Shown here piece by piece: positions 8,110-16,240 of a stretch of DNA of 39,294 nucleotides (position 1 is the first letter of the stretch; each line of letters starts with the position of its first letter). This DNA comes from Sulfuricurvum sp. MLSB (GTDB lineage Bacteria; Campylobacterota; Campylobacteria; Campylobacterales; Sulfurimonadaceae). The translations under genes were made by a program, and so were the position numbers. Under the pieces are notes generated by a model. It saw only the letters and a list, made by a program, of their open reading frames with translations, was not told the origin of the DNA and ran no database searches. The DNA lies in the NCBI RefSeq assembly GCF_000747095.1, contig NZ_JQGL01000023.1, positions 1 to 39,294 on the forward strand, given 5' to 3'.

Positions 8110-9492
8110 ATGAAAAAAGTTGCATTATCAGCCCTTGCTGCGGCGATGATCAGTGGCGTTGCATCAGCGGATGCGTTGACCCTCTATAGTGATCCTAAAA
8201 CCGGGCAAGTGTTTACGACTCCGGGTGAAGGCCGTGTGGAGATGGGTGATTTCGTAAGTGCAAAAGAAGTTGATATGCAACTTCGCGAAATCGAATCAAA
8301 AGGGTCTGAATACCAAGACAAAATGTCTAAATATGTCAATGTAAAATCCAAAGCAAAAACGCTTGAATTCAGCGGAACGCATTACCTCGGATTTACAAGC
8401 GTGGATCCGTCGACAAAAGTCGATTCGGCAACCAGCAACTCAAACTATCAGGGGCGTTCGTCAGGATTTGAAATGCGCCGCAACTACGTACAGGTCAAAG
8501 GGTACTTCAACGATAAAGACTATTTTCGCGTGACTTTGGACGCCACAAAAGAATTGGCTTCCGATGCGGCGACCGGAGCCCAGAATAAAGGATACGCGGA
8601 CGTATTCGTCAAATACGCATACCTCTATTTGGATAAAGTGCTTCCGTACACGGGCGTAGAAATGGGTATCGTACACCGTCCGTGGATCGACTACGAAGAG
8701 CACAATGCATGGCATTACCGCGCATTCAATAAAGTCATGCTGGAAGAAAAAGGGACAGCCACCGAATCGGGTGTCGACCTTGTCAACTCGGCTGACTTCG
8801 GGATGAACTTCAAAACGCAGACCGACATGTTTAGTTCTGAAATCGGACTCTTCAACGGGGAAGGTTACCACGCGGACAAAGAAGCGGCCAACCAGGAAAA
8901 CTCAAGTCAGCTTTCGGTTGAGTGGCGTTTGACGGGGCATATTCTCGGCGACGGCACAAAAGTGGGTAAAAATGACCGTACAAAAGATACGTATGCCAAC
9001 ATTTCGACCTACGGTTTGATCTCGAACAATCATAAAGACAATGACGTTGATCTCGGCGGCGTCAACGACAAAAACGAATACGACCGCAGCTTTTACGGTA
9101 TCCATGCGGTGTACAACCAGCCTGAATTCCTGATTGCGGGTCAATACTTTACGGCGAAAGATAAAGCACGTACCGAAGATATCGCTACGTCATTCGATAA
9201 AAAAGATTACACGGGATGGTCGATCAATGCCGAATACCGCCCGATTCAGGACTGGACCGTTATCGGACGTTATGATAACTACGAAATCGAAACCGATCTG
9301 AATGGCGTTATGACGTCTAAAATCGAAGGTGACAAGATCATTGCCGGTTTGGCGTACAAATATAATAAGAATGTGAGCTTCATCGGTTCGGCGAAATTCA
9401 TTGACGAAGAAGATTCAAAAGTAGCTGCCAGATCAGGCGATACCGGCGAATCAAAAGATGTATACATGCTAACTACCGAAGTGAAATGGTAA
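8110..9492 (+). CDS. Outer-membrane porin, probably phosphate-selective (OprP/OprO type)
   Basis: The 460-residue protein has a clear signal peptide (MKKVALSALAAAMISGVASA), a short coiled segment (about 50-80), then a beta-rich domain with alternating aromatic strands. Features such as FEMRRNYVQVKGYFNDKDYFRVTLD and GWSINAEYRPIQDWTVIGRYD fit an OprO/OprP-like 16-strand barrel. The C-terminus ends in EVKW, close to the usual terminal aromatic residue of porins. The start has SD AGGAG nine bases upstream. Two Pho-box copies precede it and pstS lies just upstream, so uptake of phosphate or a related anion across the outer membrane is the likely role. Selectivity is inferred from context, not from identified binding residues. 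Confidence 0.82.
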   Translation: MKKVALSALAAAMISGVASADALTLYSDPKTGQVFTTPGEGRVEMGDFVSAKEVDMQLREIESKGSEYQDKMSKYVNVKSKAKTLEFSGTHYLGFTSVDPSTKVDSATSNSNYQGRSSGFEMRRNYVQVKGYFNDKDYFRVTLDATKELASDAATGAQNKGYADVFVKYAYLYLDKVLPYTGVEMGIVHRPWIDYEEHNAWHYRAFNKVMLEEKGTATESGVDLVNSADFGMNFKTQTDMFSSEIGLFNGEGYHADKEAANQENSSQLSVEWRLTGHILGDGTKVGKNDRTKDTYANISTYGLISNNHKDNDVDLGGVNDKNEYDRSFYGIHAVYNQPEFLIAGQYFTAKDKARTEDIATSFDKKDYTGWSINAEYRPIQDWTVIGRYDNYEIETDLNGVMTSKIEGDKIIAGLAYKYNKNVSFIGSAKFIDEEDSKVAARSGDTGESKDVYMLTTEVKW

Positions 9493-9521
9493 TTTCCTAA
9501 CGCTTTGTTCTTCTTCTCTTT

Positions 9522-9543
9522 TTTCCCCGCATGTGCGGGGAAA
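9522..9543. terminator. GC-rich hairpin after the porin gene
   Basis: CCCCGCA (9525-9531) pairs with TGCGGGG (9534-9540), extended by TTT/AAA. It follows the porin stop by 30 bp. The T run precedes the stem and none follows it on the plus strand, so termination efficiency is uncertain. Confidence 0.5.
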
Positions 9544-9551
9544 TTCCAATT

Positions 9552-9562
9552 TATGCTACAAT
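9552..9562 (+). promoter_or_regulatory. Extended -10 promoter of the small membrane protein gene
   Basis: TATGCTACAAT includes a TGn extension and a TACAAT hexamer, 28 bp before the ATG at 9591. The same TATGCTA core occurs before the cation ATPase and rpsU. No Pho box lies 10 bp upstream, so this looks like an ordinary vegetative promoter. Confidence 0.55.
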
Positions 9563-9590
9563 CTCCGAAACACACTTACGGACAACGCTC

Positions 9591-9980
9591 ATGCAAACAC
9601 CGCTGGTACTTACGCTTCTTGGATTATTGTTTTTACTTATCGCGCTGGTATTTATCTATGTCTGGGTAGGACGATCGCGCGACAGCAATGATTCCATAGA
9701 ACCCATCGAGACGTTTGAATCGCTAAGCGCGGTTATCCGCAAGCGCTCAGCAAGCCGTGCGGAACTTTACCGCGCAGTAGGGATGCTGTTGGAGAGCTTC
9801 GGGACCATCTCTCCTCATACGCTTCCGACCTATCAGAGTCTTATGCAATCGCTGTGCGTTCATCCCCGTGCCGACTCGAAAATCGTGTTGCGGTTTGAGA
9901 GAACGCTGCGTCAGATAAACCCGAAGTACGACAGCGAAATCGAGCACGCCCTGAGAGCAGGATTGGCTGCGCGGGGATAA
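9591..9980 (+). CDS. Small single-pass membrane protein of unknown function
   Basis: The 129-residue product is not recognised. It begins with one strong membrane helix (about residues 5-27, LVLTLLGLLFLLIALVFIYVWV). A charged, probably helical cytoplasmic domain follows, with Arg/Glu-rich segments such as ELYRAVGMLLESFG and VLRFERTLRQINP. The start is placed at ATG 9591 because the longer frame begins inside the hairpin following the porin gene and would put unlikely polar residues before the helix. The gene converges with the TonB-like gene, 8 bp apart. No catalytic motif is visible. Confidence 0.7.
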   Translation: MQTPLVLTLLGLLFLLIALVFIYVWVGRSRDSNDSIEPIETFESLSAVIRKRSASRAELYRAVGMLLESFGTISPHTLPTYQSLMQSLCVHPRADSKIVLRFERTLRQINPKYDSEIEHALRAGLAARG

Positions 9981-9988
9981 CAATCGCG

Positions 9989-10654
9989 TTAGCGGAGTTT
10001 GTAGCCGATCGGGACGGTGATCTGTACCGGTTTGGAAGGTTTTGGGAATTCGTCCGATGTGGCGAGGATGAGGTCGCGAGCGGCGTTGTCAAGCATCTCA
10101 AAGCCTGAACTTTGGATAACGGAGAGGGCACTGACCTCTTTGGAGGGATGGAGCGTAAAGGTGAGCTTTACTTCGCCCTGCTGTTTGAGACGCAGGGCAT
10201 TTTTGGGGTATTTGAGCCGCTCGGCCAAAATCGTACGAATTTGCCCCAGATTTTCTTCTTCATAGTTTTTTTCCGGCGGCGGAGCCGCTTTCACTTCTTT
10301 GCGTACAGGTTCCGCCGCGACCGCAGGCGGAGCCGCTTTTAGCGCGGGTGTCGACGGTGTAGGAACCGCAGGTGCCGCAACAGCGGCGGATTTGGTTTGG
10401 ACGGGCGAAGGACGCTCGGGCACTTTAGAGACGGCAAGAGGTTTTGGAGGCTGAGGCTGTGCCGCGGCCGGCGGTGCGGGAACCACAGGTGCGGGCTGCT
10501 CCGAGGCACTTTGGGGCAGGTACGTCCTGAGCGATACGGCAACGCGTTTTTCTGTGCTCGTAGTGGTTTTGAGAGTGTTGAATGTCCCCCACGCGATGGC
10601 AAGCACAAGAACGTGGAGTGAAAGGGACGCGCCGAGTGATCGAGAATAATGCAC
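9989..10654 (-). CDS. TonB-like energy transducer
   Basis: TonB proteins span the inner membrane and pass proton-motive energy to outer-membrane receptors. This 221-residue protein has the expected layout: one N-terminal helix (about 8-27), a long Pro/Ala-rich periplasmic spacer (about 50-125), and a C-terminal TonB_C domain with YPKNALRLKQQGEVKLTFTL and a final PIGYKL. The start is GTG at 10652-10654, six bases after the stop of the SurA-like gene, so the two form an operon. No exbB/exbD or TonB-dependent receptor is present in the window, so its partner is unknown. A TolA-like role is less likely given the TonB_C motif. Confidence 0.85.
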   Translation of the reverse strand: MHYSRSLGASLSLHVLVLAIAWGTFNTLKTTTSTEKRVAVSLRTYLPQSASEQPAPVVPAPPAAAQPQPPKPLAVSKVPERPSPVQTKSAAVAAPAVPTPSTPALKAAPPAVAAEPVRKEVKAAPPPEKNYEEENLGQIRTILAERLKYPKNALRLKQQGEVKLTFTLHPSKEVSALSVIQSSGFEMLDNAARDLILATSDEFPKPSKPVQITVPIGYKLR

Positions 10655-10660
10655 GGCGTC

Positions 10661-11191
10661 TTAGAGTTTTACTTCGACTTTGGATGCTGCGCGGAGCGAT
10701 TCCGTCGTTTTGTTCATCATTGCTTTGAACTTTTCGAGTTTGATAAAGTTAACGATATCCGCTTTTACTTTTTCGTACGGGAGTTTTTTCTCCCCTTGTT
10801 TCATCTTGTCGCCGTTGGCATCGTAAAACGCTTTGGCCTCTTTATCGGTTACCGTGATTTTGTTCATCTGCTGCTTCATCCACATATCGACGGCCAAATC
10901 GTCTTTGAGTGCCGCGTACTGCGCTTTAAATGCGGGAGTGCTTTGGATACCGCTTTTAATCACCTGATTTCTGATGAGGGCTTGATTGACAAGCTGATCG
11001 ACAACCTGACGTTTTGTTTTAGGATCGAGTTTGTTAAAGCTCATCCCGGGCATCACTTTGGAAACGAAGAGATTCGCATCGGCGGTTGTGATTGCTTTGC
11101 CGTTGACGGTAGCGAGCGTTGCAGGGGCTGCGAGCGCCAACGAAGCTGACAAGAACAAAGAGGCAAGAATTACGGACGGTTTGAACGGCAT
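10661..11191 (-). CDS. Periplasmic SurA/PpiC-N-like chaperone without a PPIase domain
   Basis: The 176-residue protein starts with a signal peptide (ILASLFLSASLALAAPA) and continues with a SurA-N type helical domain: VNGKAITTADANLFV, a long helix with KTKRQVVDQLVNQALIRNQ, and the terminal KVKADIVNFIKLEKFKAMM. PEB4/SurA relatives carry a parvulin PPIase domain between these halves. Here only about 25 residues (TVTDKEAKAFYDANGDKMK) occupy that position, so it is a chaperone-only or degenerate form. The start ATG 11189-11191 is supported by an upstream AAAAGGG. It is first in an operon with the TonB-like gene and may assist outer-membrane protein assembly. Confidence 0.75.
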   Translation of the reverse strand: MPFKPSVILASLFLSASLALAAPATLATVNGKAITTADANLFVSKVMPGMSFNKLDPKTKRQVVDQLVNQALIRNQVIKSGIQSTPAFKAQYAALKDDLAVDMWMKQQMNKITVTDKEAKAFYDANGDKMKQGEKKLPYEKVKADIVNFIKLEKFKAMMNKTTESLRAASKVEVKL

Positions 11192-11264
11192 GAAAACCCT
11201 TTTTGGATAATGATCTGTTATTATAGTGGGAGTTGCCTGCAAAAATATTAATATGAAAAACAAT

Positions 11265-11275
11265 TATGCTACGAT
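11265..11275 (+). promoter_or_regulatory. Extended -10 promoter very close to the ATPase start codon
   Basis: TATGCTACGAT lies only 6 bp upstream of the ATG at 11282. Transcription would begin at or next to the start codon, giving a leaderless or nearly leaderless mRNA. The only SD-like bases upstream (AGAAAG) fall inside this gap. Confidence 0.45.
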
Positions 11276-11281
11276 AGAAAG

Positions 11282-13864
11282 ATGAAAACACTTCGGCGCG
11301 AAGAGATTTTATCGGCATTGGAGACAACGGAAAACGGGTTGAGCGGCGCGGAAGCGGCCCAGAGACTTGTCGAAACGGGGCCGAATATACTGCCGAAGCT
11401 TTCCTCCCGTCCCTGGCAGTTCAAACTGCTTTTCCAATTTACCCATTTTTTCGCATTGCTGCTGTGGGTTGCCGCCGCGATCAGTTTTCTGGCGGCGTGG
11501 TTTGATCCTGCGTCCAATATGGGGTCTATCGGGTGGGCGATTGTCGTTGTCATCGTCTTGAACGGCGCATTCGGATTTTATCAGGAGTTTCGTACCGAGA
11601 AAAGTCTCGAAGCGCTTCGAAAAATTCTCCCTCTGAAAGTGACGGTCCGGCGCGGCGGCGTTGAACGAAGCGTTTTGGCCGAAGAGCTGGTATGCGGAGA
11701 TATCGTCGTGCTCAAAGAAGGCGACAAGGTTCCTGCCGATTTGTATGTGCTGAGCGCATTCGACGTATGGGTGAACGAGAGCACGCTGAGCGGAGAAAGC
11801 GAGATGGTATCCGTCGATAGCGTCGGAAGCGCTCATCCCAAAAGCATTCTGTATTCGGGAACGTATATCGTTAAAGGCGAAGCGGTCGGTGTGGTGTACG
11901 CAACCGGGAAAGCAAGCCGTTACGGCGGAATCGCAATGCTCACGCAGGAGGTGACACCCGGAATCGGGCATCTTCAAAAAGAGATCGCGCACATTTCCAA
12001 AGTCGTCGCGTTGATCTCTTTTGCCATTGCCCTCAGTTTTATCGTGATGGCGGGGGCGGGAGGATCGGATTTATGGAAAGCGTTTTTGTTTTCGCTCGGT
12101 GTTCTGGTCGCTATGATCCCGGAGGGGCTGTTGCCGACGGTGACGCTGGCATTGGCGTTCGGTGCTCGGCGGATGGCCTCGAAAGGGTTTTTGGTCAACG
12201 GCCTTTCCGTCATTGAAAATTTGGGGGCCGTCACGGTCATTGCGACGGATAAGACGTGGACAATCACCCAAAACTCAATGGAAGTCGCGGCTCTGCAGGA
12301 AGGGACGGACACGCCGGTGCCCGAACTCATCGACGCGATAGTGCTCTGCAACCGTGCCGATGCGGATCGCGGGGATGCTCTCGATCAGGCGCTTTTCCGG
12401 TTCGCGAGCCGCTACGTCGATCCCGAGATTCGCCGCTCACAGCGGCCGATGATACTTGAATATCCTTTTGACTATCACCTCAAACGGATGAGTACGGTCC
12501 ACCGGGAAGAGAGCGGATTTGTCGTTTTTTGCAAAGGGGCACCCGAGATTGTTTTGGGGCTGTGCGACAGGGACGGAGACGGCCAAAAAATGGGGACGGA
12601 CGAACGTGCGGAGTGGATGCGCAAACATGATGAGATGGCCGCGCAAGGGTACCGAATCATAGCACTCGCCCGCAAACGATGCGAGCGCGAGCCGACCTCC
12701 CGGAAGGAAGCGGAAGAGTCGTTGATATTTATTGATTTTGTTACCCTTGCAGATCCTTTGAGAGACGACATCGCCGATGCGGTCACCAAATGTCATCGGG
12801 CAGGAATCCGGTTGTTGCTGCTGACGGGGGATCATCCGATCACGGCGGGAGCGATCGGATTTCAGGCCGGGATCATTGCGTCGGCCGAGGACGTATTGAC
12901 CGGAGAGCACCTCGAGACGCTTCCCAAGGAGGGAATCAAGCGGCTATTGAAAAAAAATCATGCATTTGCGCGCGTCTCTCCCGAACAAAAGCTGATGATC
13001 GTGTCGCTGCTTGCAGAGATGGGAGAAACCGTTGCCGTCACCGGGGACGGGGTCAATGACGCCCCTTCCCTCAAAAAAGCCGATGTCGGAATCGCCATGG
13101 GTTCGGGAACCGATGTGGCCAAGCAATCCGCCGATGCGATACTGATCGATGACCATTTCGCAACGATTGTCAAAGGGATCGAAGAAGGAAGAACCGTGTA
13201 TGAAAACATCCGCCGCTTCATCACGTACATGCTCGCCAGCAATGTTCCCGAAGCGGTTCCCTACATTCTGTTTTTCTGGCTGGGGATCCCGCTTGCTCTG
13301 CCGGTTCCTCTGGTGCTGGCGATTGATTTGGGAACCGACATCCTTCCGGGGCTTGCTTTGGGGGCGGAACCGCCTCACAAGGGGTTGATGAACAAGGGGC
13401 CGCGCAGCCGTAAAGAGCCGATATTGACTTTTGGCGTGTATCTGCGGGCATTCGGATTTCTGGGGCTGCTTAGCGCGGTGTTGTCGATGGGCGTTTTCTT
13501 TCTTTATCTGTACGGGCACGGGTGGAACTGGGGTCAAGATCTTTCCTGGAACAATCCGCTGTATCTGCAGGCGACGACGCTGACATTTGCCGCGATCGTT
13601 TTCGCGCAAATAGGACACGGCCTCTCGTGCCGAAGCGAACGCGAATCGGTTCGGATGCTGGGATGGGGGAGCAATCCTTATTATTGGTGGGGCGTTTTCT
13701 CGGAGCTGGTGATCTTGGGGCTGATTATCGCTCTGCCGGTGCTGAGTGATATTTTCGGGACGGCTTTGTTTGAACCGGTTTATTGGGCGGGAGTCGTTGC
13801 GATCGTTCCGGCTGTGATTTTGGCCGAAGAGGGACGGAAAGCGTTGCTGCGTTACGGACGGTAA
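11282..13864 (+). CDS. P2-type cation-transporting ATPase with altered phosphorylation motif
   Basis: This 860-residue P-type ATPase has an N-terminal cation-ATPase domain, the actuator loop with LSGES (about 169-173), the M4 ion site PEGL (280-283), the nucleotide-binding KGAPE, and the hinge motifs TGDHP and TGDGVND. M5-M6 carry SNVPEAVPY and AIDLGTDILP. The M5-M6 pattern resembles Na+/K+-ATPase-like (P2C) pumps more than Ca2+ SERCA types, so Na+/K+ or related cation export is plausible. The invariant DKTGT reads DKTWT: Asp323 is present but Gly326 is Trp (codon TGG at 12257-12259, one base from GGG). Gly at this position is nearly universal, so the pump is probably inactive unless this base is a sequence error. 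The rest looks intact. Confidence 0.9.
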   Translation: MKTLRREEILSALETTENGLSGAEAAQRLVETGPNILPKLSSRPWQFKLLFQFTHFFALLLWVAAAISFLAAWFDPASNMGSIGWAIVVVIVLNGAFGFYQEFRTEKSLEALRKILPLKVTVRRGGVERSVLAEELVCGDIVVLKEGDKVPADLYVLSAFDVWVNESTLSGESEMVSVDSVGSAHPKSILYSGTYIVKGEAVGVVYATGKASRYGGIAMLTQEVTPGIGHLQKEIAHISKVVALISFAIALSFIVMAGAGGSDLWKAFLFSLGVLVAMIPEGLLPTVTLALAFGARRMASKGFLVNGLSVIENLGAVTVIATDKTWTITQNSMEVAALQEGTDTPVPELIDAIVLCNRADADRGDALDQALFRFASRYVDPEIRRSQRPMILEYPFDYHLKRMSTVHREESGFVVFCKGAPEIVLGLCDRDGDGQKMGTDERAEWMRKHDEMAAQGYRIIALARKRCEREPTSRKEAEESLIFIDFVTLADPLRDDIADAVTKCHRAGIRLLLLTGDHPITAGAIGFQAGIIASAEDVLTGEHLETLPKEGIKRLLKKNHAFARVSPEQKLMIVSLLAEMGETVAVTGDGVNDAPSLKKADVGIAMGSGTDVAKQSADAILIDDHFATIVKGIEEGRTVYENIRRFITYMLASNVPEAVPYILFFWLGIPLALPVPLVLAIDLGTDILPGLALGAEPPHKGLMNKGPRSRKEPILTFGVYLRAFGFLGLLSAVLSMGVFFLYLYGHGWNWGQDLSWNNPLYLQATTLTFAAIVFAQIGHGLSCRSERESVRMLGWGSNPYYWWGVFSELVILGLIIALPVLSDIFGTALFEPVYWAGVVAIVPAVILAEEGRKALLRYGR

Positions 13865-13915
13865 AACGGTTGATGTGAATAAAATAAGGGGTTGATGGTT
13901 AAATGTGGAAGCGAA

Positions 13916-13991
13916 TGGTGGACCCTAGCGGGATCGAACCGCTGACCTCGTCGCTGCCAGCGACGCGCTCTCCCAGCTGAGCTAAGGGCCC
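13916..13991 (-). tRNA. tRNA-Ala, anticodon GGC
   Basis: The 76-nt cloverleaf on the minus strand has acceptor GGGCCCT pairing with AGGGTCC (one G-U), a D arm GCTC/GAGC, anticodon stem CGTCG/CGACG with loop CTGGCAG (anticodon GGC, alanine GCC/GCU), T arm AGCGG/CCGCT with TTCGATC, discriminator A and encoded CCA. Confidence 0.97.
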
Positions 13992-14009
13992 AAAAGTTTT
14001 GGAACGGAA

Positions 14010-14038
14010 ATTATAGGGTGTGCGTCCGCAAATGTCAA
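14010..14038 (-). promoter_or_regulatory. Sigma-70 promoter of tRNA-Ala
   Basis: The minus strand shows TTGACA (14038-14033), a 17-bp spacer, and TATAAT (14015-14010). Both hexamers are perfect consensus at optimal spacing, 18 bp before the mature tRNA 5' end. This is the strongest vegetative promoter visible in the window. Confidence 0.88.
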
Positions 14039-14118
14039 GGGAACATCAAAAACGGATTTGCCGCCTAAAAGTAAACCGAAAAATAAAGTTTTAAGACGTT
14101 TGTGCCGATATACAAAAC

Positions 14119-14694
14119 ATGAAGAAACTAGCCCTTACAATCATTATCGGTGTTGCCGGCGTAGCGTTGAGCGCGGATGAATTTACGATTCAGACGATCA
14201 GTGCCAAAAAAGAGAACTCCATCACTCCCGCGTTTGAGAAAAAAGTAGAGAAAAGCGCGCTTGGAAGTGTCACGAAAAAAGAGGGGAGCTGTAATATTGT
14301 GACCGTCGGTCGGTACGACAGCGCTAAAAAAGCACGCGCCGATCTCGCCAAAGCGAAGAAAATCGCCAAGGATGCCTTTGTGCGTCCGGTCGTGCGGACG
14401 GTTCCGAAAGGATGTGAAGTCACCGTCGCCAAAACCGACGTGCAGCCAACCAAAGCGCAGGCCAACGTGACTGCCGTTGCCGCTAAAACGGAAGCGGCGG
14501 TCGAGAAGCCCAAAGAGGTTGCCGTAGCGGCTGAACAATCGCAAAAACGTGTCGAACCGTCAGTCGTCTGTCCGACAACCGTTATGCTCTATGATCGCAA
14601 TCTGGCGCGCAAAAGCGACATTCACGATGCGATCGAGTATTACAAAACCTCTCCGTACTACTCTTTTAAAGCGGTGGCGATGCAGCAGCGTTAG
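14119..14694 (+). CDS. Secreted or periplasmic protein, possibly SPOR-like
   Basis: The 191-residue product is not firmly recognised. It has a signal peptide (MKKLALTIIIGVAGVALSA) and a segment CNIVTVGRYDSAKKARADLAKAKK that resembles the strand-helix unit of SPOR domains, which bind denuded peptidoglycan. An Ala/Lys/Val-rich linker follows (about 110-150), then a conserved-looking C-terminal segment from SVVCPTTVMLYDRN to SPYYSFKAVAM. No good ribosome-binding site precedes ATG 14119, and a TATACA hexamer sits about five bases upstream, so a leaderless message is possible. Its stop overlaps that of the convergent gene by 4 bp. The function is unknown. Confidence 0.7.
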   Translation: MKKLALTIIIGVAGVALSADEFTIQTISAKKENSITPAFEKKVEKSALGSVTKKEGSCNIVTVGRYDSAKKARADLAKAKKIAKDAFVRPVVRTVPKGCEVTVAKTDVQPTKAQANVTAVAAKTEAAVEKPKEVAVAAEQSQKRVEPSVVCPTTVMLYDRNLARKSDIHDAIEYYKTSPYYSFKAVAMQQR

Positions 14695-15113
14695 GGCTCT
14701 TTGTTGATCGCGCTGTAGAGACAGTCGAGATCGACTCCGAACTGCTTTTTCGCTTTGGCGTGCAACGCTTCGAGCAACTCCAATGCGCTCTCCCCGTCGG
14801 CAGGGTAGCATACCGCAACAGCAGGGACGTTTGTTCCGAATGACGCATCAACCATGTTTTTGACGACGCCCGTTCCATAGCGGTCGGTGTAGGGCATGAC
14901 CACGAAGTAGGAGTGGTCGAAGTGGACCAGAGAATCGGATGTACGCAGCAAAGTGCTCAGCGTCGGTTCAACGGTTTCGGGGATGACCTGCGAAAAGTCA
15001 TAGAACATGACCGCAAAACTCTCCGACCGGTTTTCATTCAGCCTATCGGCAAGCCCGATGTTGAGCTCTACCAGCGCCGAAAAATCATAAAATGAAAACA
15101 TAACTCCCGCCAT
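14691..15113 (-). CDS. Degenerate GGDEF-like protein
   Basis: The 140-residue protein has no assigned function. The order of segments resembles a diguanylate cyclase fold: SFAVMFYDFSQV, then LLRTSDSLVHFDHSYFVVMPYT, then ALELLEALHAKAKK. The R-x-D...F-x-V-x-x-P pattern is typical of GGDEF domains, but the GG(D/E)EF signature itself is replaced by FDHSYF and the protein is shorter than the family. It is therefore unlikely to make cyclic di-GMP; it may be a structural remnant or a binding module. The start ATG 15111-15113 has SD AAGGAG just upstream. Confidence 0.65.
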   Translation of the reverse strand: MAGVMFSFYDFSALVELNIGLADRLNENRSESFAVMFYDFSQVIPETVEPTLSTLLRTSDSLVHFDHSYFVVMPYTDRYGTGVVKNMVDASFGTNVPAVAVCYPADGESALELLEALHAKAKKQFGVDLDCLYSAINKEP

Positions 15114-15162
15114 ACTGACTCCTTGAAAAAAATCTCCAAACAGTATAACGTAAAGTTGCGTT

Positions 15163-15852
15163 TTACATCGGCAAATCGATAAAGTAGGCCAAACCGTAAT
15201 AGACGCTGTAGAGGCCGTACAACAAAATGGCCAAAGCGGCGATCCGATTCATGGTCTGGCGGAAAGCGATCTCTTTGAAGAAGCTGACCGATTGCCCCAA
15301 CGCCAGAAGTGTCGGAACGGTGGCCAGGCCGAATGCGGCCATAATGAGCCCTCCCTCGACGATCGACGCCGATGCGGCCGCTTTGGCGGCGAAGAAAAAG
15401 ACGAATCCGCAGGGGAAAAAGCCGTTCATCACCCCAAGGGCGAAAAAACTGCCGATGCTTTTGCTTTTGATCAGGCGGGAAAAGAGGGTTTTAAAGAGGG
15501 TATTGGACGAAAAGCCCCTCTCCAGCGCATGGATCAGCGAAGAGAGGCCGAACATTCCCAACGCCGTAACGATCATGACGATTCCGGCGAAGATAAAGAG
15601 CGCGCCATGCATCTCCATGCTCAGGGCAAACAGCGATCCGATCGCGCCGAAAATCATCCCCAGAATCACGTAGGAGCTGACCCGTCCGATGTTGTAGGCT
15701 CCGTGCCGGACAAACTGCGCGGTCCGGCTCATTGACGCATCGATTTTCGTGGAGCTGTAAGCGACGATAAATCCGCCGCACATCCCGATGCAGTGGCCGA
15801 AACTGCCCGCAAACGCAATCGAGATAATCAGCCACCATTCGATACCGTTCAT
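15163..15852 (-). CDS. Sulfite exporter TauE/SafE-like (UreH/DsbD-like) membrane protein
   Basis: The 229-residue integral membrane protein has about six helices and the signature GHCIGMCGGF near residue 20, a Cys-containing motif typical of the UreH-like/DsbD_2 branch (often annotated as sulfite exporter TauE/SafE). Members near metal genes are linked with cytochrome oxidase copper supply or metal export; the divergent gene here encodes a periplasmic HMA protein, which favours a copper-related role. A second conserved stretch is MNGFFPCGFVFFF, again with a Cys, about two thirds along. The start is supported by AAAAGG eight bases upstream. The substrate is not shown by the sequence. Confidence 0.75.
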   Translation of the reverse strand: MNGIEWWLIISIAFAGSFGHCIGMCGGFIVAYSSTKIDASMSRTAQFVRHGAYNIGRVSSYVILGMIFGAIGSLFALSMEMHGALFIFAGIVMIVTALGMFGLSSLIHALERGFSSNTLFKTLFSRLIKSKSIGSFFALGVMNGFFPCGFVFFFAAKAAASASIVEGGLIMAAFGLATVPTLLALGQSVSFFKEIAFRQTMNRIAALAILLYGLYSVYYGLAYFIDLPM

Positions 15853-15898
15853 CCGTAAACCTTTTTATGAACATTATGGATTTTCTTTGTTACAAAAC

Positions 15899-15921
15899 CG
15901 TTAAGTTTAGTAAAATTAACG
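15899..15921. promoter_or_regulatory. Inverted repeat in the divergent SafE-like / HMA promoter region
   Basis: CGTTAA (15899-15904) and TTAACG (15916-15921) form a perfect 6-bp inverted repeat with an 11-bp AT-rich centre, in the 123 bp between two divergent genes that are probably metal related. It could be an operator for a metal-responsive regulator. No regulator gene is adjacent. Confidence 0.35.
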
Positions 15922-15975
15922 TTCTTTTAACAATCGTATGAAACAATAGCATGAAAACATTTAAAGGATACGCGA

Positions 15976-16239
15976 ATGAAAAAAGTTCTTCTTTCCCTTG
16001 TCGCACTGGCGGCTTTCTCTCAGGCCGACCAGCTGGTTAAACTCAATGTCAGCGGTATGACCTGCCCGGCGTGTGTGAAAAACGTCAAAGAATCACTCGG
16101 AGGGGTCAAGGGGGTCAAAGAGAGCAGCGTGTATCTCAAAGACGGACGTGCAGAAGTAAAAGCGGACGACTCGGCCAAACCCGAAGCGATGTGCGACGCG
16201 ATCAAACAGGCGGGTTACGGCTGTAAAGTCGCCAAATAA
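15976..16239 (+). CDS. Periplasmic heavy-metal-associated (HMA) domain protein
   Basis: This 87-residue protein resembles MerP/CopZ-type metal carriers. It has a signal peptide (MKKVLLSLVALAAFSQA) followed by a single HMA fold with the metal-binding MTCPACVKNV (Cys at about 32 and 35) and a C-terminal GYGCKV. The signal peptide places it in the periplasm, unlike cytoplasmic CopZ. AAAGGA precedes the start by eight bases. It is divergent from the SafE-like membrane gene with a palindrome between them, suggesting a shared copper (or mercury) function. No mer operon genes are present, so copper is the likelier ligand. Confidence 0.88.
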   Translation: MKKVLLSLVALAAFSQADQLVKLNVSGMTCPACVKNVKESLGGVKGVKESSVYLKDGRAEVKADDSAKPEAMCDAIKQAGYGCKVAK

Positions 16240-16240
16240 G

